Origin: Bacteroidales bacterium
Lineage (GTDB): Bacteria; Bacteroidota; Bacteroidia; Bacteroidales; JAFGHD01
NCBI GenBank assembly: GCA_016939365.1
Contig: JAFGHD010000019.1
Span: 1 to 40,417 of the forward strand
Direction of reading: 5' to 3'
Length of the DNA: 40,417 nucleotides
The position numbers and the translations under genes are program-made. The notes beneath the pieces were generated by a model. The model saw nothing but the letters and a program-made list of their open reading frames with translations, was not told the origin of the DNA and made no database searches. Shown piece by piece: positions 26,963-35,329 of this stretch (its first letter is position 1; the number at the start of each line of letters is the position of its first letter).

Positions 26963-27637
26963 ATGAAAAAATCGCTGCTTTTATTCACCCTGGTGATCAT
27001 GGGCACAACCCTTGCCGCCCAGATCGCATTCGGTCCACGAGTGGGTTATAACATGTCGTTCTGGCCCAGGTATTACGATGGATTCGATAAAAAGGAGGCA
27101 GGCGGGATTTTCGGCGGCCTTGCACTGACTCTGGAAATCAGGGACAAGCTGATCAACAGTTATTCCAGGCGAAATCCCGTTTCACTTCGTTCTGAGCTCT
27201 ATTACCAGAAATCGGGAATGCAATATTCGCATGTGTCGGGGAATTACAGTTTTGACCTGAGTATGGATTATGTCCATCTGCCCCTGATGCTGGAATATGG
27301 ATTCGAAGCTGCGCAGAATCTATTTCTGAGAGTGACGGGAGGTTGTTATACAGGTGTCTGGGCCTCCGGGAAATGGACCTTCGGAGAGATGATCGACGAC
27401 TACAATCCCCTGCCGAAACACTGGACCTATGAGGAAGAGATCGAATTCGACCAGCGTTTCCAGAATACCTGGGAATGGGGTGTCAATGCGGGAATCGGTA
27501 TTGAGTATCGTTCGGGTGCCCATGGATTCGGGGCGGATTTCCAGAGGGTCTGGGCGCTCACCAGTCCGTTCAATGAGGACACCGATATCAGGAACCAGTC
27601 CAGTCAGATATCGGCCAGCTACCTCTATTATTTCTGA
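26963..27637 (+). CDS. Outer-membrane beta-barrel protein (PorT/OmpW-like size)
   Basis: 224 residues. Signal peptide 1-19 (MKKSLLLFTLVIMGTTLAAQ), then alternating amphipathic strands (FGPRVGYNMSFWP, SLRSELYYQKSGMQYS, VHLPLMLEYGFEA, LFLRVTGGCYTGVWASG, EWGVNAGIGIEY) that end in SASYLYYF with a terminal aromatic. This fits an 8- to 10-strand outer-membrane barrel of the 'outer membrane beta-barrel/PorT family' type. It is the first gene of the susCD operon, 30 nt before susC. Its role in glucan uptake is unknown. Confidence 0.8.
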   Translation: MKKSLLLFTLVIMGTTLAAQIAFGPRVGYNMSFWPRYYDGFDKKEAGGIFGGLALTLEIRDKLINSYSRRNPVSLRSELYYQKSGMQYSHVSGNYSFDLSMDYVHLPLMLEYGFEAAQNLFLRVTGGCYTGVWASGKWTFGEMIDDYNPLPKHWTYEEEIEFDQRFQNTWEWGVNAGIGIEYRSGAHGFGADFQRVWALTSPFNEDTDIRNQSSQISASYLYYF

Positions 27638-27667
27638 TGGTTATAAGAAATTAACAACAAGAAGAAT

Positions 27668-30600
27668 ATGAAACAGGCGATACGATTCATTTGGCTTTTC
27701 CTGTTCAGTACAGTGGTGATGGCGGCGGTGGGACAGACCACCGGAACCCTCACCGGTACGGTAACGGATGAACAAACAGGCGAAACGCTTCCGGGTGCCA
27801 ACGTGGTCATTCAGGGCACCACCATCGGGACGGCAACGGACATCAACGGCACATACACCATTCCCGGTGTTCCTGCCGGAGAACATGTGGTGATGGCTTC
27901 TTTTATAGGATTCCAGGATGTCACGAAAAAAGTGACCATTGTTGCAGGCGAGACCTTAACCGTCGGCTTCGTACTGTCGGAGGACATGATGATGCTGGAC
28001 GAAATGGTTGTGATCGGTTACGGCACGAAGCGGAAAAGGGATATCACCAGTTCGATCTCGAAAGTGCCCGTTGAGGAGATCAGGAACATTCCCACCACCT
28101 CTTTCGAGTCGACGCTTCAGGGCAAGGCGGCGGGTGTACAGGTGACACAGGACAACGGTCTGGCCGGCGGTTCGGTGACCATCCGTGTCAGGGGTACCGG
28201 ATCGGTCATGTCAAGCAGCGAACCACTCTATGTGCTCGACGGTGTCCCCATCATCACCGGACGGTACACCACTACCAGCGGTTACCCGGACCGGTCCAAC
28301 GCCCTGAGCCTGATCAATCCGGAAGATATCGAGTCGATCGAGATACTCAAGGACGCAGCTGCACAGGCCATCTACGGCGCCCGTGGCGCAAACGGGGTGG
28401 TACTGATCACGACCAAAAAGGGTAAGGAAGGGGAAACCAAGTACGACTTCAACTTCTCATCAGGCTTCTCGCAGGTGACCAACAAACTGGACATCCTGAA
28501 CGGTTCGGAATACCTGATGCTGGCCAAGGAAGCCTGGAACAACTCCGGTGAAGGCACCGAACGCGGATTCTACGAACAGCTTCCTTACGGCATCTACAAT
28601 ACCAATCTGTTGTATGAAGGCAACTACAGCGATTTCACCGAGGAACAGATCGAGGAGACTTACCAGGCGAACAAAAAGATCATTGACAACACCCACACCG
28701 ACTGGGTCGACCACATGCTCCGCACGGGCTACCAGCACAACGCCAGTCTGTCGGCCAGCGGTGGCAACCAGCGTCTGACATATTATGTGGGTGGTTCATA
28801 CAGCAACACCAGCGGTGTCATCATCGGCAACGATTTCGAGAGGATCAGCGGCCGTACCAACCTGGAGATCAAAGCCACGAAAAAGCTGAAATTCGGAATG
28901 AACCTGGGTGTGACGGGCAGCCAGTTCGTGAATGTACCTACCGGGTGGGCCGGCGGACTTGGAACAGCCCAAAGCCGTTCGCTGCCTGTCATGCCGGTAT
29001 ACAATGCCGATGGCAGTTACTTCGCGCCGCGCAGCGGCGTCAATGTGGTGGCCGATTATGAGGACAGGAAATACAAAGCCTACAGCACGTCGATGCTCAC
29101 CAACATCTATGCGGATTACCAGTTCCACCCGGGATTCAACTACCGGCTCGATTTCGGTCTCAACAATCTCTACCAGCGGGAGCGGAAGTATGAGGGCACT
29201 ATCACCCGCGAAGAGGCCAACGCCACCGACCGGAGGCTGACGGTAAACAACTGGAATGTGAGTAATACGCTTGGCTACAACAAGACATTCAACGACATCC
29301 ACCGTGTCACGGCCATGACCGGGATGTCATACGAACGCAACGGCCAGTATGGTGTCGAGTTCAACGGAAGGGACTTCCCGAACCCCTCGCTGGAAAATCC
29401 GACCAACTCGAACCAGGACAAGCAGTTCCCCTCGGCATGGCAGGAGGACTATGCATTCCTCTCCTTCTTCGGCAGGGCGGAATATGCCTTCAGGGAACGG
29501 TATATCGTATCGGCCAGTGTGCGCCACGACGGAAGCTCCCGGTTCGGCCCGGACCAGAAATGGGGTACCTTCCCCTCGGCCACCGTGGGCTGGATCCTTA
29601 CGGAAGAGCCCTTCATGGACAACATCTCCGTGCTGAGCTTCTTCAAGCTGAGAGGCAGCTGGGGCATCACCGGAAACTCGGAAATAGGCAACTACCGTTA
29701 TGTGGGACTTTACTACACCACGCAATATAACGGTGAATCGGGCATCGGACTGCAACAGATACCCAATCCCGAGCTGCACTGGGAGGTCTCCAACCAGTAT
29801 GACATCGGTATCGATTTCGGTCTCTGGGAAGGAAGGGTGGCAGGCGGCATGGACTATTATCTTACACAATCGGAAGATCTTCTGCTGCTCAAGCAGATAC
29901 CCCTGACCACCGGGGCCCGTTCCTATACAGCCAACCTGGGAGAGATCAAGAACCAGGGATTCGAGCTCTTCCTGAACAGCAAGAACCTGGTCAGGAAATT
30001 CAAATGGAACACCGACATCAACCTGGCCACCAACAGGAATGAGATCATCAACCTGGAAGGGCAGATCATATCGGGGCTGGATGTCGGAGGCAACTATGGC
30101 AACAACTTCGCGCAGGAAGGTCATCCCATCGGGGCCTGGAGGCTGGTGGAATGGTATGGTGTGGATCCCGGGACCGGGGTGGACCTCTTTGTTTTGAATG
30201 ACGGCAGCATCGCACCCTGGGACGACACCGATCCCGAGTTCTTCGACAAGCACTCCAAGGTGACCGGCAATCCGTATCCTGATTTCTTCGGAGGCGTGAA
30301 CAACTACTTAGAGTATGCAGGATTCGACCTCGGCATTTACTTCACCTTCGTGGTCGGCAACGAGGTTTACCGCGATGACGGCAAGTTCTTTGAGGGCGGT
30401 AACCTGGGCAGTAACTGGAACCAGATGGCCACGATCCTCGACCGCTGGCAGAACCCGGGCGATGTGACCGACCAGTCGAAGCTTCTCTGGAACAGCAATG
30501 TCTCCACCATCAATTCCACGAAGTATCTGGATGACGGTTCCTATCTGAGGCTCAAGAGCCTCACCTTCGGCTACACGCTGCCCCCTGAAAAGACCAGGAA

Positions 30601-30787
30601 GCTGAAGATGGAACGGGTGCGCATCTATTTCACGGCCTCCAACCTGTGGACCATCACCAATTACAAGGGCTGGGATCCCGAGGTGAACAGGGACTACAAC
30701 TATGCATCCAACGTGACCCAGAGCGTCACATACCTGAGTCCCCCGCAGGCGAAAACGTTTAATGTTGGCCTCAGTCTTAACTTCTAA
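27668..30787 (+). CDS. susC: SusC/RagA-type TonB-linked outer-membrane transporter
   Basis: 1039 residues. Signal peptide 1-22; carboxypeptidase-like regulatory domain about 28-105 (GTVTDEQTGETLPGANVVIQGT...DINGTYTIPGV); TonB box region DEMVVIGYGTKRKRDITSS; plug with LQGKAAGVQVTQ, IRVRGTGS, PLYVLDGVPI, SIEILKDAAAQAIYGARGANGVVLITTKKG; a 22-strand barrel ending in TFNVGLSLNF. It imports oligosaccharides together with its SusD lid. With two GH13 enzymes in the locus the likely cargo is malto-oligosaccharides. Codon use is strongly biased to G/C at third positions, as in highly expressed genes. Confidence 0.95.
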   Translation: MKQAIRFIWLFLFSTVVMAAVGQTTGTLTGTVTDEQTGETLPGANVVIQGTTIGTATDINGTYTIPGVPAGEHVVMASFIGFQDVTKKVTIVAGETLTVGFVLSEDMMMLDEMVVIGYGTKRKRDITSSISKVPVEEIRNIPTTSFESTLQGKAAGVQVTQDNGLAGGSVTIRVRGTGSVMSSSEPLYVLDGVPIITGRYTTTSGYPDRSNALSLINPEDIESIEILKDAAAQAIYGARGANGVVLITTKKGKEGETKYDFNFSSGFSQVTNKLDILNGSEYLMLAKEAWNNSGEGTERGFYEQLPYGIYNTNLLYEGNYSDFTEEQIEETYQANKKIIDNTHTDWVDHMLRTGYQHNASLSASGGNQRLTYYVGGSYSNTSGVIIGNDFERISGRTNLEIKATKKLKFGMNLGVTGSQFVNVPTGWAGGLGTAQSRSLPVMPVYNADGSYFAPRSGVNVVADYEDRKYKAYSTSMLTNIYADYQFHPGFNYRLDFGLNNLYQRERKYEGTITREEANATDRRLTVNNWNVSNTLGYNKTFNDIHRVTAMTGMSYERNGQYGVEFNGRDFPNPSLENPTNSNQDKQFPSAWQEDYAFLSFFGRAEYAFRERYIVSASVRHDGSSRFGPDQKWGTFPSATVGWILTEEPFMDNISVLSFFKLRGSWGITGNSEIGNYRYVGLYYTTQYNGESGIGLQQIPNPELHWEVSNQYDIGIDFGLWEGRVAGGMDYYLTQSEDLLLLKQIPLTTGARSYTANLGEIKNQGFELFLNSKNLVRKFKWNTDINLATNRNEIINLEGQIISGLDVGGNYGNNFAQEGHPIGAWRLVEWYGVDPGTGVDLFVLNDGSIAPWDDTDPEFFDKHSKVTGNPYPDFFGGVNNYLEYAGFDLGIYFTFVVGNEVYRDDGKFFEGGNLGSNWNQMATILDRWQNPGDVTDQSKLLWNSNVSTINSTKYLDDGSYLRLKSLTFGYTLPPEKTRKLKMERVRIYFTASNLWTITNYKGWDPEVNRDYNYASNVTQSVTYLSPPQAKTFNVGLSLNF

Positions 30788-30793
30788 CACGGA

Positions 30794-30799
30794 AAGGAG
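30794..30799 (+). promoter_or_regulatory. Strong Shine-Dalgarno sequence before susD
   Basis: AAGGAG ends 6 nt before the susD ATG at 30806. Bacteroidota genes usually lack such a sequence, so it is unusual here and supports the chosen start. Confidence 0.5.
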
Positions 30800-30805
30800 C
30801 GAATC

Positions 30806-32179
30806 ATGAAATTCAAAACGACATATATCGCAGCGTTGGTCCTTCTGACAAGTCTCCTGTTCACTTCATGTGAAAAATGGATTGACTTTGAACCGACCAC
30901 CTCCATCAACAGCGACAACGCGCTGACCTCCACACAGGGTCTTCAGACGGCCCTGATCGGATGCTACGACCGCATGCAGTCGGGCGACCTCTTCGGAGGG
31001 TATCTCTACGTCTCCGGCGACATGCTGGGCTTCAACGTGAAGAAATCCGGGGAGTATGCACTGGTTTACGAAGAAATACAGATGATGAACCGCAACATGT
31101 CGCCCGACAACCGCATCGTGAACAGCATGTGGGAGCAAGCTTTCTGGACGATCAATCAGGCCAACACGATACTGCAGGCCATTCCGGAGGTGAAGGATGC
31201 GGATATCGAGGCCAACCGTGACCGGATCCGTGGGGAATGCCTCTTCATCCGCGGGCTGGTATATTTCGAGATCATGCGGTACTGGGGCAATCCCAACACA
31301 GGCGAAGCGGTGCCTTTGCTCACCGAGCCGACCGGCATTGAGGGAAAGCCCTCGCGTGCCACCATCGAACAGGTCTACAGCCAGGTGATCGCCGACCTGA
31401 CCGAGGCGGCCGGCCTGCTGCCCGAGAACAACAACCGCCGGGCTACGAGTAAGGCAGCGAAAGCAATTCTTGCAAGAGTTTATTTCTACCACAAGGATTA
31501 CGAAAATGCCAGGCTTATGGCTTCAGAAATTCTACCAATTGATCCATCAACAACTCAAACTGATGGCTTGCAGGATGATGTCACCAATATTTACCATTCT
31601 GATCCCACAGATGAGACCATCTTCGCCATCATGGGCAACACGGCCGACCGGACGGCAGGCACCCTCAACGGATGCTTCCGCAAGGCCAGCTCGGCCAAGT
31701 TCAGCCCGGAGAACACGCTGATCAAGGCCTTCATCTTCACCACCGGCCATCCCGACTCAGTGGACCAGCGCTATGAAAAGCTCTTCACCTCCATCGAGGG
31801 AAAGATATTCACCACCAAGTTCGACGACCTCGACATGAGCGTGCCGGTGATCCGGCTGGCCGAACTCTACCTGATCCGGGGCGAATCCAGGCTGAATGAA
31901 GGCGACGTGAACGGCGCCCGTGAAGACATCAACGTGGTACGTACCCGTGCCGGGATCAAACCCATCGAAGGTACACCCACCTACAACGATTTCTATTATG
32001 AACGGTTCAAGGAGCTTTTCTATGAAGGCGATTATTTCCACAATGTGAAGCGTCTGGAGCGCACTTTCGTGAATCCCGACCCGAATGTTTCGGAGGAGAT
32101 ACCCTGGAACTCCAGGTCGCTACTCTTCCCGATCCCTCAGAGGGAGATCGATGTCAACCCGAAGCTGACGCAGAACTGA
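30806..32179 (+). CDS. susD: SusD/RagB-type surface glycan-binding lipoprotein
   Basis: 457 residues. Lipobox LFTSC (Cys22) followed by EKWIDFEP. The SusD fold has DNALTSTQGLQTALIGCYDRM, a TPR-like region (IRGECLFIRGLVYFEIMRYWG; TSKAAKAILARVYFYHKDYENARLMASEIL) and the C-terminal signature RLAELYLIRGESRLNEGDVNGAREDINVVRTRAGI, PIPQREIDVNPKLTQN. It caps SusC and binds the glycan. Codons 31442-31618 differ sharply from the rest: 20 of 59 third positions are G/C, against about 57 of 61 in the flanking codons. The stop overlaps the GH13 start by one base (TGATG). Confidence 0.94.
   Translation: MKFKTTYIAALVLLTSLLFTSCEKWIDFEPTTSINSDNALTSTQGLQTALIGCYDRMQSGDLFGGYLYVSGDMLGFNVKKSGEYALVYEEIQMMNRNMSPDNRIVNSMWEQAFWTINQANTILQAIPEVKDADIEANRDRIRGECLFIRGLVYFEIMRYWGNPNTGEAVPLLTEPTGIEGKPSRATIEQVYSQVIADLTEAAGLLPENNNRRATSKAAKAILARVYFYHKDYENARLMASEILPIDPSTTQTDGLQDDVTNIYHSDPTDETIFAIMGNTADRTAGTLNGCFRKASSAKFSPENTLIKAFIFTTGHPDSVDQRYEKLFTSIEGKIFTTKFDDLDMSVPVIRLAELYLIRGESRLNEGDVNGAREDINVVRTRAGIKPIEGTPTYNDFYYERFKELFYEGDYFHNVKRLERTFVNPDPNVSEEIPWNSRSLLFPIPQREIDVNPKLTQN
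31442..31618 (+). other. Patch of foreign codon usage inside susD
   Basis: By hand count, 59 codons have 20 G/C third positions (34%). The 31 codons before have 29, and the 30 codons after have 28. Both borders are sharp and the frame is kept. The patch encodes the TPR-like helix pair AAKAILARVYFYHKDYENA and the loop after it. Recombination with a diverged susD copy, or a chimeric assembly, would explain it. Confidence 0.75.
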
Positions 32180-33750
32180 TGGAACCCTGTACCCACCCAC
32201 GGGTTGGCTTCCAGCCAACCCGTGGGTTATTTGTTTTCCTCATCGCCCTCCTCTTCATCCCGGTCTCCTGCCAGCGGCAGCGGACGGGTGTCTCGTCAGG
32301 CCCTGATCTGACCCAAAGAACTTACTATGAGATCTTCGTGCAGTCCTTTGCCGATTCAGATGGTGACGGCATCGGCGATATCCAAGGGCTGACCAACAAG
32401 CTGGAGGGGATCCGGGATATGGGCATCGGGGGCATCTGGCTGATGCCCGTGCATCCCTCCCCCTCCTATCACAAGTATGATGTGACCGATTATTACGGCA
32501 TTCATCCGGATTACGGCACCATGGAGGATTTCAGGGAGATGCTGGAGGAGGCCCATTCAAGGGGTATCGCCGTGATCATCGACCTGGTGGTGAACCATAC
32601 CTCAGACCGGCATCCCTGGTTCACGGAAGCCGCCAGGGGTGCGGACAATCCATACCGCGACCATTATGTCTGGACGGAAGACACCAACCTCATTACACGG
32701 GAGCCGGAACACTGGCATACAGTGCCGGGTGACACCTCCGGACTGAAGTATTATGGCTTTTTCTGGCACGGAATGCCTGATCTGAATTTCAGCCATCCCG
32801 GCGTCAGGGAGGAGATCAAAAAGATCGGCCGGTTCTGGCTGGAGGATGTGGGCGTGGACGGTTTCCGTCTCGATGCGGCACATTACCTGTTCCCCGAGGA
32901 TGACAAAGAGAAGAACCATGCCTGGTGGAGGGAGTTCAGGGAAGCGATGGACGGAACCGGAAGAAGATATTTCATGGTGGGCGAGGTCTGGGGCAGCCGA
33001 AACATCATTGCACCTTACCTCAGCAAGGGGTTGCACGCCTGCTTCAACTTCGACCTGGGATTCAGGATCATACACATCCTGCAACACGGAAAGGACACGG
33101 ACCTCGCTTCATGGCTGGCCGGGACCAGGGAAGTCTACAGCCAGGCTGACAACGGTTACGCAGATGCCATATTCCTCACCAACCATGACCAGGAGCGCAT
33201 CATGAGCCGGTTGGACGGAAACCTTCAGAAAGCACGTGTGGCCGCCTCCCTCCTGCTCACCCTGCCCGGCATTCCCTTCATCTATTACGGAGAGGAACTG
33301 GGCATGCGTGGCAAGAAACCCGACGAGCAGATACGGGAACCCTACCTCTGGGGAGACAATGACCCGGCACAGACCTCGTGGGAGGAAGCGGTCTACAGCA
33401 CACCGGCAACGGTTGCCCCGCTGGTACTTCAGGAAAAAGACGAAGCCTCGCTTTACTATCATTACCAGAAGCTCATTCATCTCAGGAATGAATATCCGGA
33501 GTTCAACAGCGGAACATTCACTCCCATAGAGTCCGGTGATCAGAGGCTGATCGCATTTTCAAGAAGCCATGAGGGGCACAGGGTTCTTGTCCTGCACAAC
33601 GTCTCACAGGAGCCGGTCATTCCGGTATCGGAGCTGGCCCAAATGACCAGCGGGAAGGTCATCTTCTGCGATCCCCCCGATTCCAGGGATCAGATCAGGG
33701 ACGGTGTCATTCAGCCATTGACGTCAGCAGTATTGAGAATCACCTATTAG
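32179..33750 (+). CDS. susG: GH13 alpha-amylase-family lipoprotein (SusG-like)
   Basis: 523 residues. Signal peptide with lipobox IPVSC (Cys31), so anchored to a membrane, probably the outer. The GH13 barrel begins at TYYEIFVQSFADSDGDGIGDIQGL and has DLVVNH (135-140), nucleophile Asp232 (GFRLDAAH), acid Glu269 (MVGEVWG) and Asp337 (TNHDQER). PGIPFIYYGEELGMRG and a C-terminal beta domain follow. The DGDGIGD loop is the usual calcium-site pattern of this subfamily (oligo-glucosidase/amylase). No inserted CBM58 is seen, unlike Bacteroides SusG. ATG 32179 is the only usual start that keeps the signal peptide. A 33-nt palindrome sits in codons 6-17. Specificity between alpha-1,4 and alpha-1,6 bonds cannot be fixed by eye. 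Confidence 0.92.
   Translation: MEPCTHPRVGFQPTRGLFVFLIALLFIPVSCQRQRTGVSSGPDLTQRTYYEIFVQSFADSDGDGIGDIQGLTNKLEGIRDMGIGGIWLMPVHPSPSYHKYDVTDYYGIHPDYGTMEDFREMLEEAHSRGIAVIIDLVVNHTSDRHPWFTEAARGADNPYRDHYVWTEDTNLITREPEHWHTVPGDTSGLKYYGFFWHGMPDLNFSHPGVREEIKKIGRFWLEDVGVDGFRLDAAHYLFPEDDKEKNHAWWREFREAMDGTGRRYFMVGEVWGSRNIIAPYLSKGLHACFNFDLGFRIIHILQHGKDTDLASWLAGTREVYSQADNGYADAIFLTNHDQERIMSRLDGNLQKARVAASLLLTLPGIPFIYYGEELGMRGKKPDEQIREPYLWGDNDPAQTSWEEAVYSTPATVAPLVLQEKDEASLYYHYQKLIHLRNEYPEFNSGTFTPIESGDQRLIAFSRSHEGHRVLVLHNVSQEPVIPVSELAQMTSGKVIFCDPPDSRDQIRDGVIQPLTSAVLRITY
32195..32227 (+). repeat. Perfect 33-nt palindromic hairpin inside the GH13 signal-peptide codons
   Basis: ACCCACGGGTTGGCT (32195-32209), loop TCC, AGCCAACCCGTGGGT (32213-32227): a 15-bp perfect stem, followed by TATTTGTTTTC. 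It starts 16 nt after the A of the start codon and adds 11 codons in frame. It resembles a REP-type palindrome or an intrinsic terminator/attenuator placed between susD and the amylase. Confidence 0.85.
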
Positions 33751-33760
33751 ACACCCGGGG

Positions 33761-34228
33761 CTATACAAACCGGATATCGTCCTTCTTGGTGGTTTTCTCA
33801 CAGTAATGGCAACGCAGTTTCAGATCCTCCTTGTCCAGGACGTAGAACAGGGTGGGAATGTCCTGGTGGTTGGTGATGCAGTTGGGATTGAAGCACTTCA
33901 CGATGCGGTTGATCCGGTCGGGTATCTCCACCTTCGACTTGTACACCACCGTGTAGTCCTTGATCACAATAAGTGTGGCCGTAGGTGCCACAAGCGCAAT
34001 CTTATTGATCTCCTCGCTCTCGAAATACTTGTTGCCCACCTTGATGATCCCTTTCTTCCCGTATTTCTGGCTGTCGAGATTGGTACCGAACAGCACCTGG
34101 TGGTCGATCTGGTCAAGGTTCAGGATACGGATGACCTGAAAAAGGCTTTTAGGGGGGATATGGTCGATGACCGTTCCGTTCTCTATCGCCGAGACCTTGA
34201 GCTCTTTCCTGATACTCTGCTTCGCCAT
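33761..34228 (-). CDS. pyrI: Aspartate carbamoyltransferase regulatory subunit
   Basis: 155 residues, the allosteric chain of aspartate transcarbamoylase that binds nucleotides and passes CTP/ATP control to PyrB. The N-terminal allosteric domain has VSAIENGTVIDHIPPKSLFQVIRIL. The C-terminal zinc domain has four cysteines in KCFNPNCITNHQ and LRCHYCEK (C-x4-C ... C-x2-C). Length is standard. It follows pyrB by 24 nt in one minus-strand operon. Its 3' end faces the amylase gene with 10 nt between and no visible terminator. Confidence 0.95.
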   Translation of the reverse strand: MAKQSIRKELKVSAIENGTVIDHIPPKSLFQVIRILNLDQIDHQVLFGTNLDSQKYGKKGIIKVGNKYFESEEINKIALVAPTATLIVIKDYTVVYKSKVEIPDRINRIVKCFNPNCITNHQDIPTLFYVLDKEDLKLRCHYCEKTTKKDDIRFV

Positions 34229-34252
34229 GAGCTTCGGATTTTGAATTTTGGA

Positions 34253-35173
34253 TTATTTCATTGGAATGGCACCCAGAATGGCTGAGAGAATGGCCTGCCG
34301 CACATACACACCGTTCTGCATCTGCCGGTAATAATATGCCTTGGGATTATCGTCCACATCGGTATGGATCTCACTCACCCTGGGAAGCGGATGCAGAATG
34401 CGCAGGTTCTTCCGGGAATGATCCAATAAGGCATTGGTGAGGACATATGAATTCCTGACCCGCTCAAACTCCAGCGGATCGGCAAAACGCTCCTGCTGGA
34501 TACGGGTCATGTACAGGATGTCGACCTTGCCGGCCACCTCCGCCAGATCGGTGTACTGGAAATATTCCAGGTTCCGCTCCTTGATGTAAAGCTTCACAGC
34601 ACTGGGCAGTTTCAGCTCCGGCGGGGAGACCAGGTGAAAGGTGGTATTGTACTGTGTGAGCGCAATGACCAGTGAATGCACCGTACGTCCGTACTTCAAA
34701 TCGCCCACAAAGGCTATGTTGAGGTTCTCCAGGGTCTTTTGCGTCTTGCGGATGGAATAGAGATCCAGCAGGCACTGGGTGGGATGCTGGTTGGAACCGT
34801 CACCTGCGTTGATCACGGGTACGGGCGACACTTCGCTGGCATATCGGGCGGATCCCTCCTGCGGGTGCCGCATCACAATGACATCGCAATAGTTGCTCAC
34901 CGTCAGGATGGTATCCTTGAGACTTTCGCCCTTTTTGACGCTGGTGCTGGCTGCGTCGCTGAAACCGATCACCCGCGCACCCAAGCGGTTGGCGGCACTC
35001 TCAAAGCTCAGCCTCGTCCTTGTGGAAGGCTCGAAAAAGAGCGTGGACACAACAAAATGTTCCAGGATTTTCTGATTGGGTCGCTTCTCAAATTTTTCAG
35101 CTTCGTCCAGAATAAATAGGATCTCCTCCCTGCTGAAATCGCTGATGGAGATTAAGCTTCTGTTCTTCATCAA
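34253..35173 (-). CDS. pyrB: Aspartate carbamoyltransferase catalytic subunit
   Basis: 306 residues, making carbamoyl-aspartate from carbamoyl phosphate and aspartate, the first committed step of pyrimidine synthesis. Carbamoyl-phosphate loop [22 protein letters not shown] (active-site loop), [38 protein letters not shown], the aspartate-binding RIQQERF and HPLPRVSEI with the 240s-loop proline pair. The pyrB-pyrI pair shows a class B enzyme (c6r6). Cytoplasmic. A start ATG at 35173 (MMKNRSL) fits the family. Confidence 0.96.
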   Translation of the reverse strand: MMKNRSLISISDFSREEILFILDEAEKFEKRPNQKILEHFVVSTLFFEPSTRTRLSFESAANRLGARVIGFSDAASTSVKKGESLKDTILTVSNYCDVIVMRHPQEGSARYASEVSPVPVINAGDGSNQHPTQCLLDLYSIRKTQKTLENLNIAFVGDLKYGRTVHSLVIALTQYNTTFHLVSPPELKLPSAVKLYIKERNLEYFQYTDLAEVAGKVDILYMTRIQQERFADPLEFERVRNSYVLTNALLDHSRKNLRILHPLPRVSEIHTDVDDNPKAYYYRQMQNGVYVRQAILSAILGAIPMK

Positions 35174-35273
35174 ACTTCGGGATTAATGCGCCCCTAAAAT
35201 TATCAAATTTTCCGCCTCAGGATGAGGTTGTGAATTCATTGTGAATAATTCTGTATTCGGAATTCTCGTTAAC

Positions 35274-35301
35274 AAAAAAAGCCCCTGCACATAGCAGAGG
35301 C
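35274..35301 (-). terminator. Intrinsic terminator after the GTPase gene
   Basis: On the minus strand GCCTCTGC, loop TATGT, GCAGGGGC (one G-T wobble), then seven T. It ends transcription of the minus-strand gene that stops at 35330, before the start of pyrB. Confidence 0.75.
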
Positions 35302-35329
35302 CTTGAAAAGAATATCCACATCCTGTTGA

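Noticed and set aside
29327-30253. 308-codon open frame on the minus strand inside susC
   Set aside because: It is a shadow caused by the high G/C third positions of susC; the sense frame encodes the barrel.
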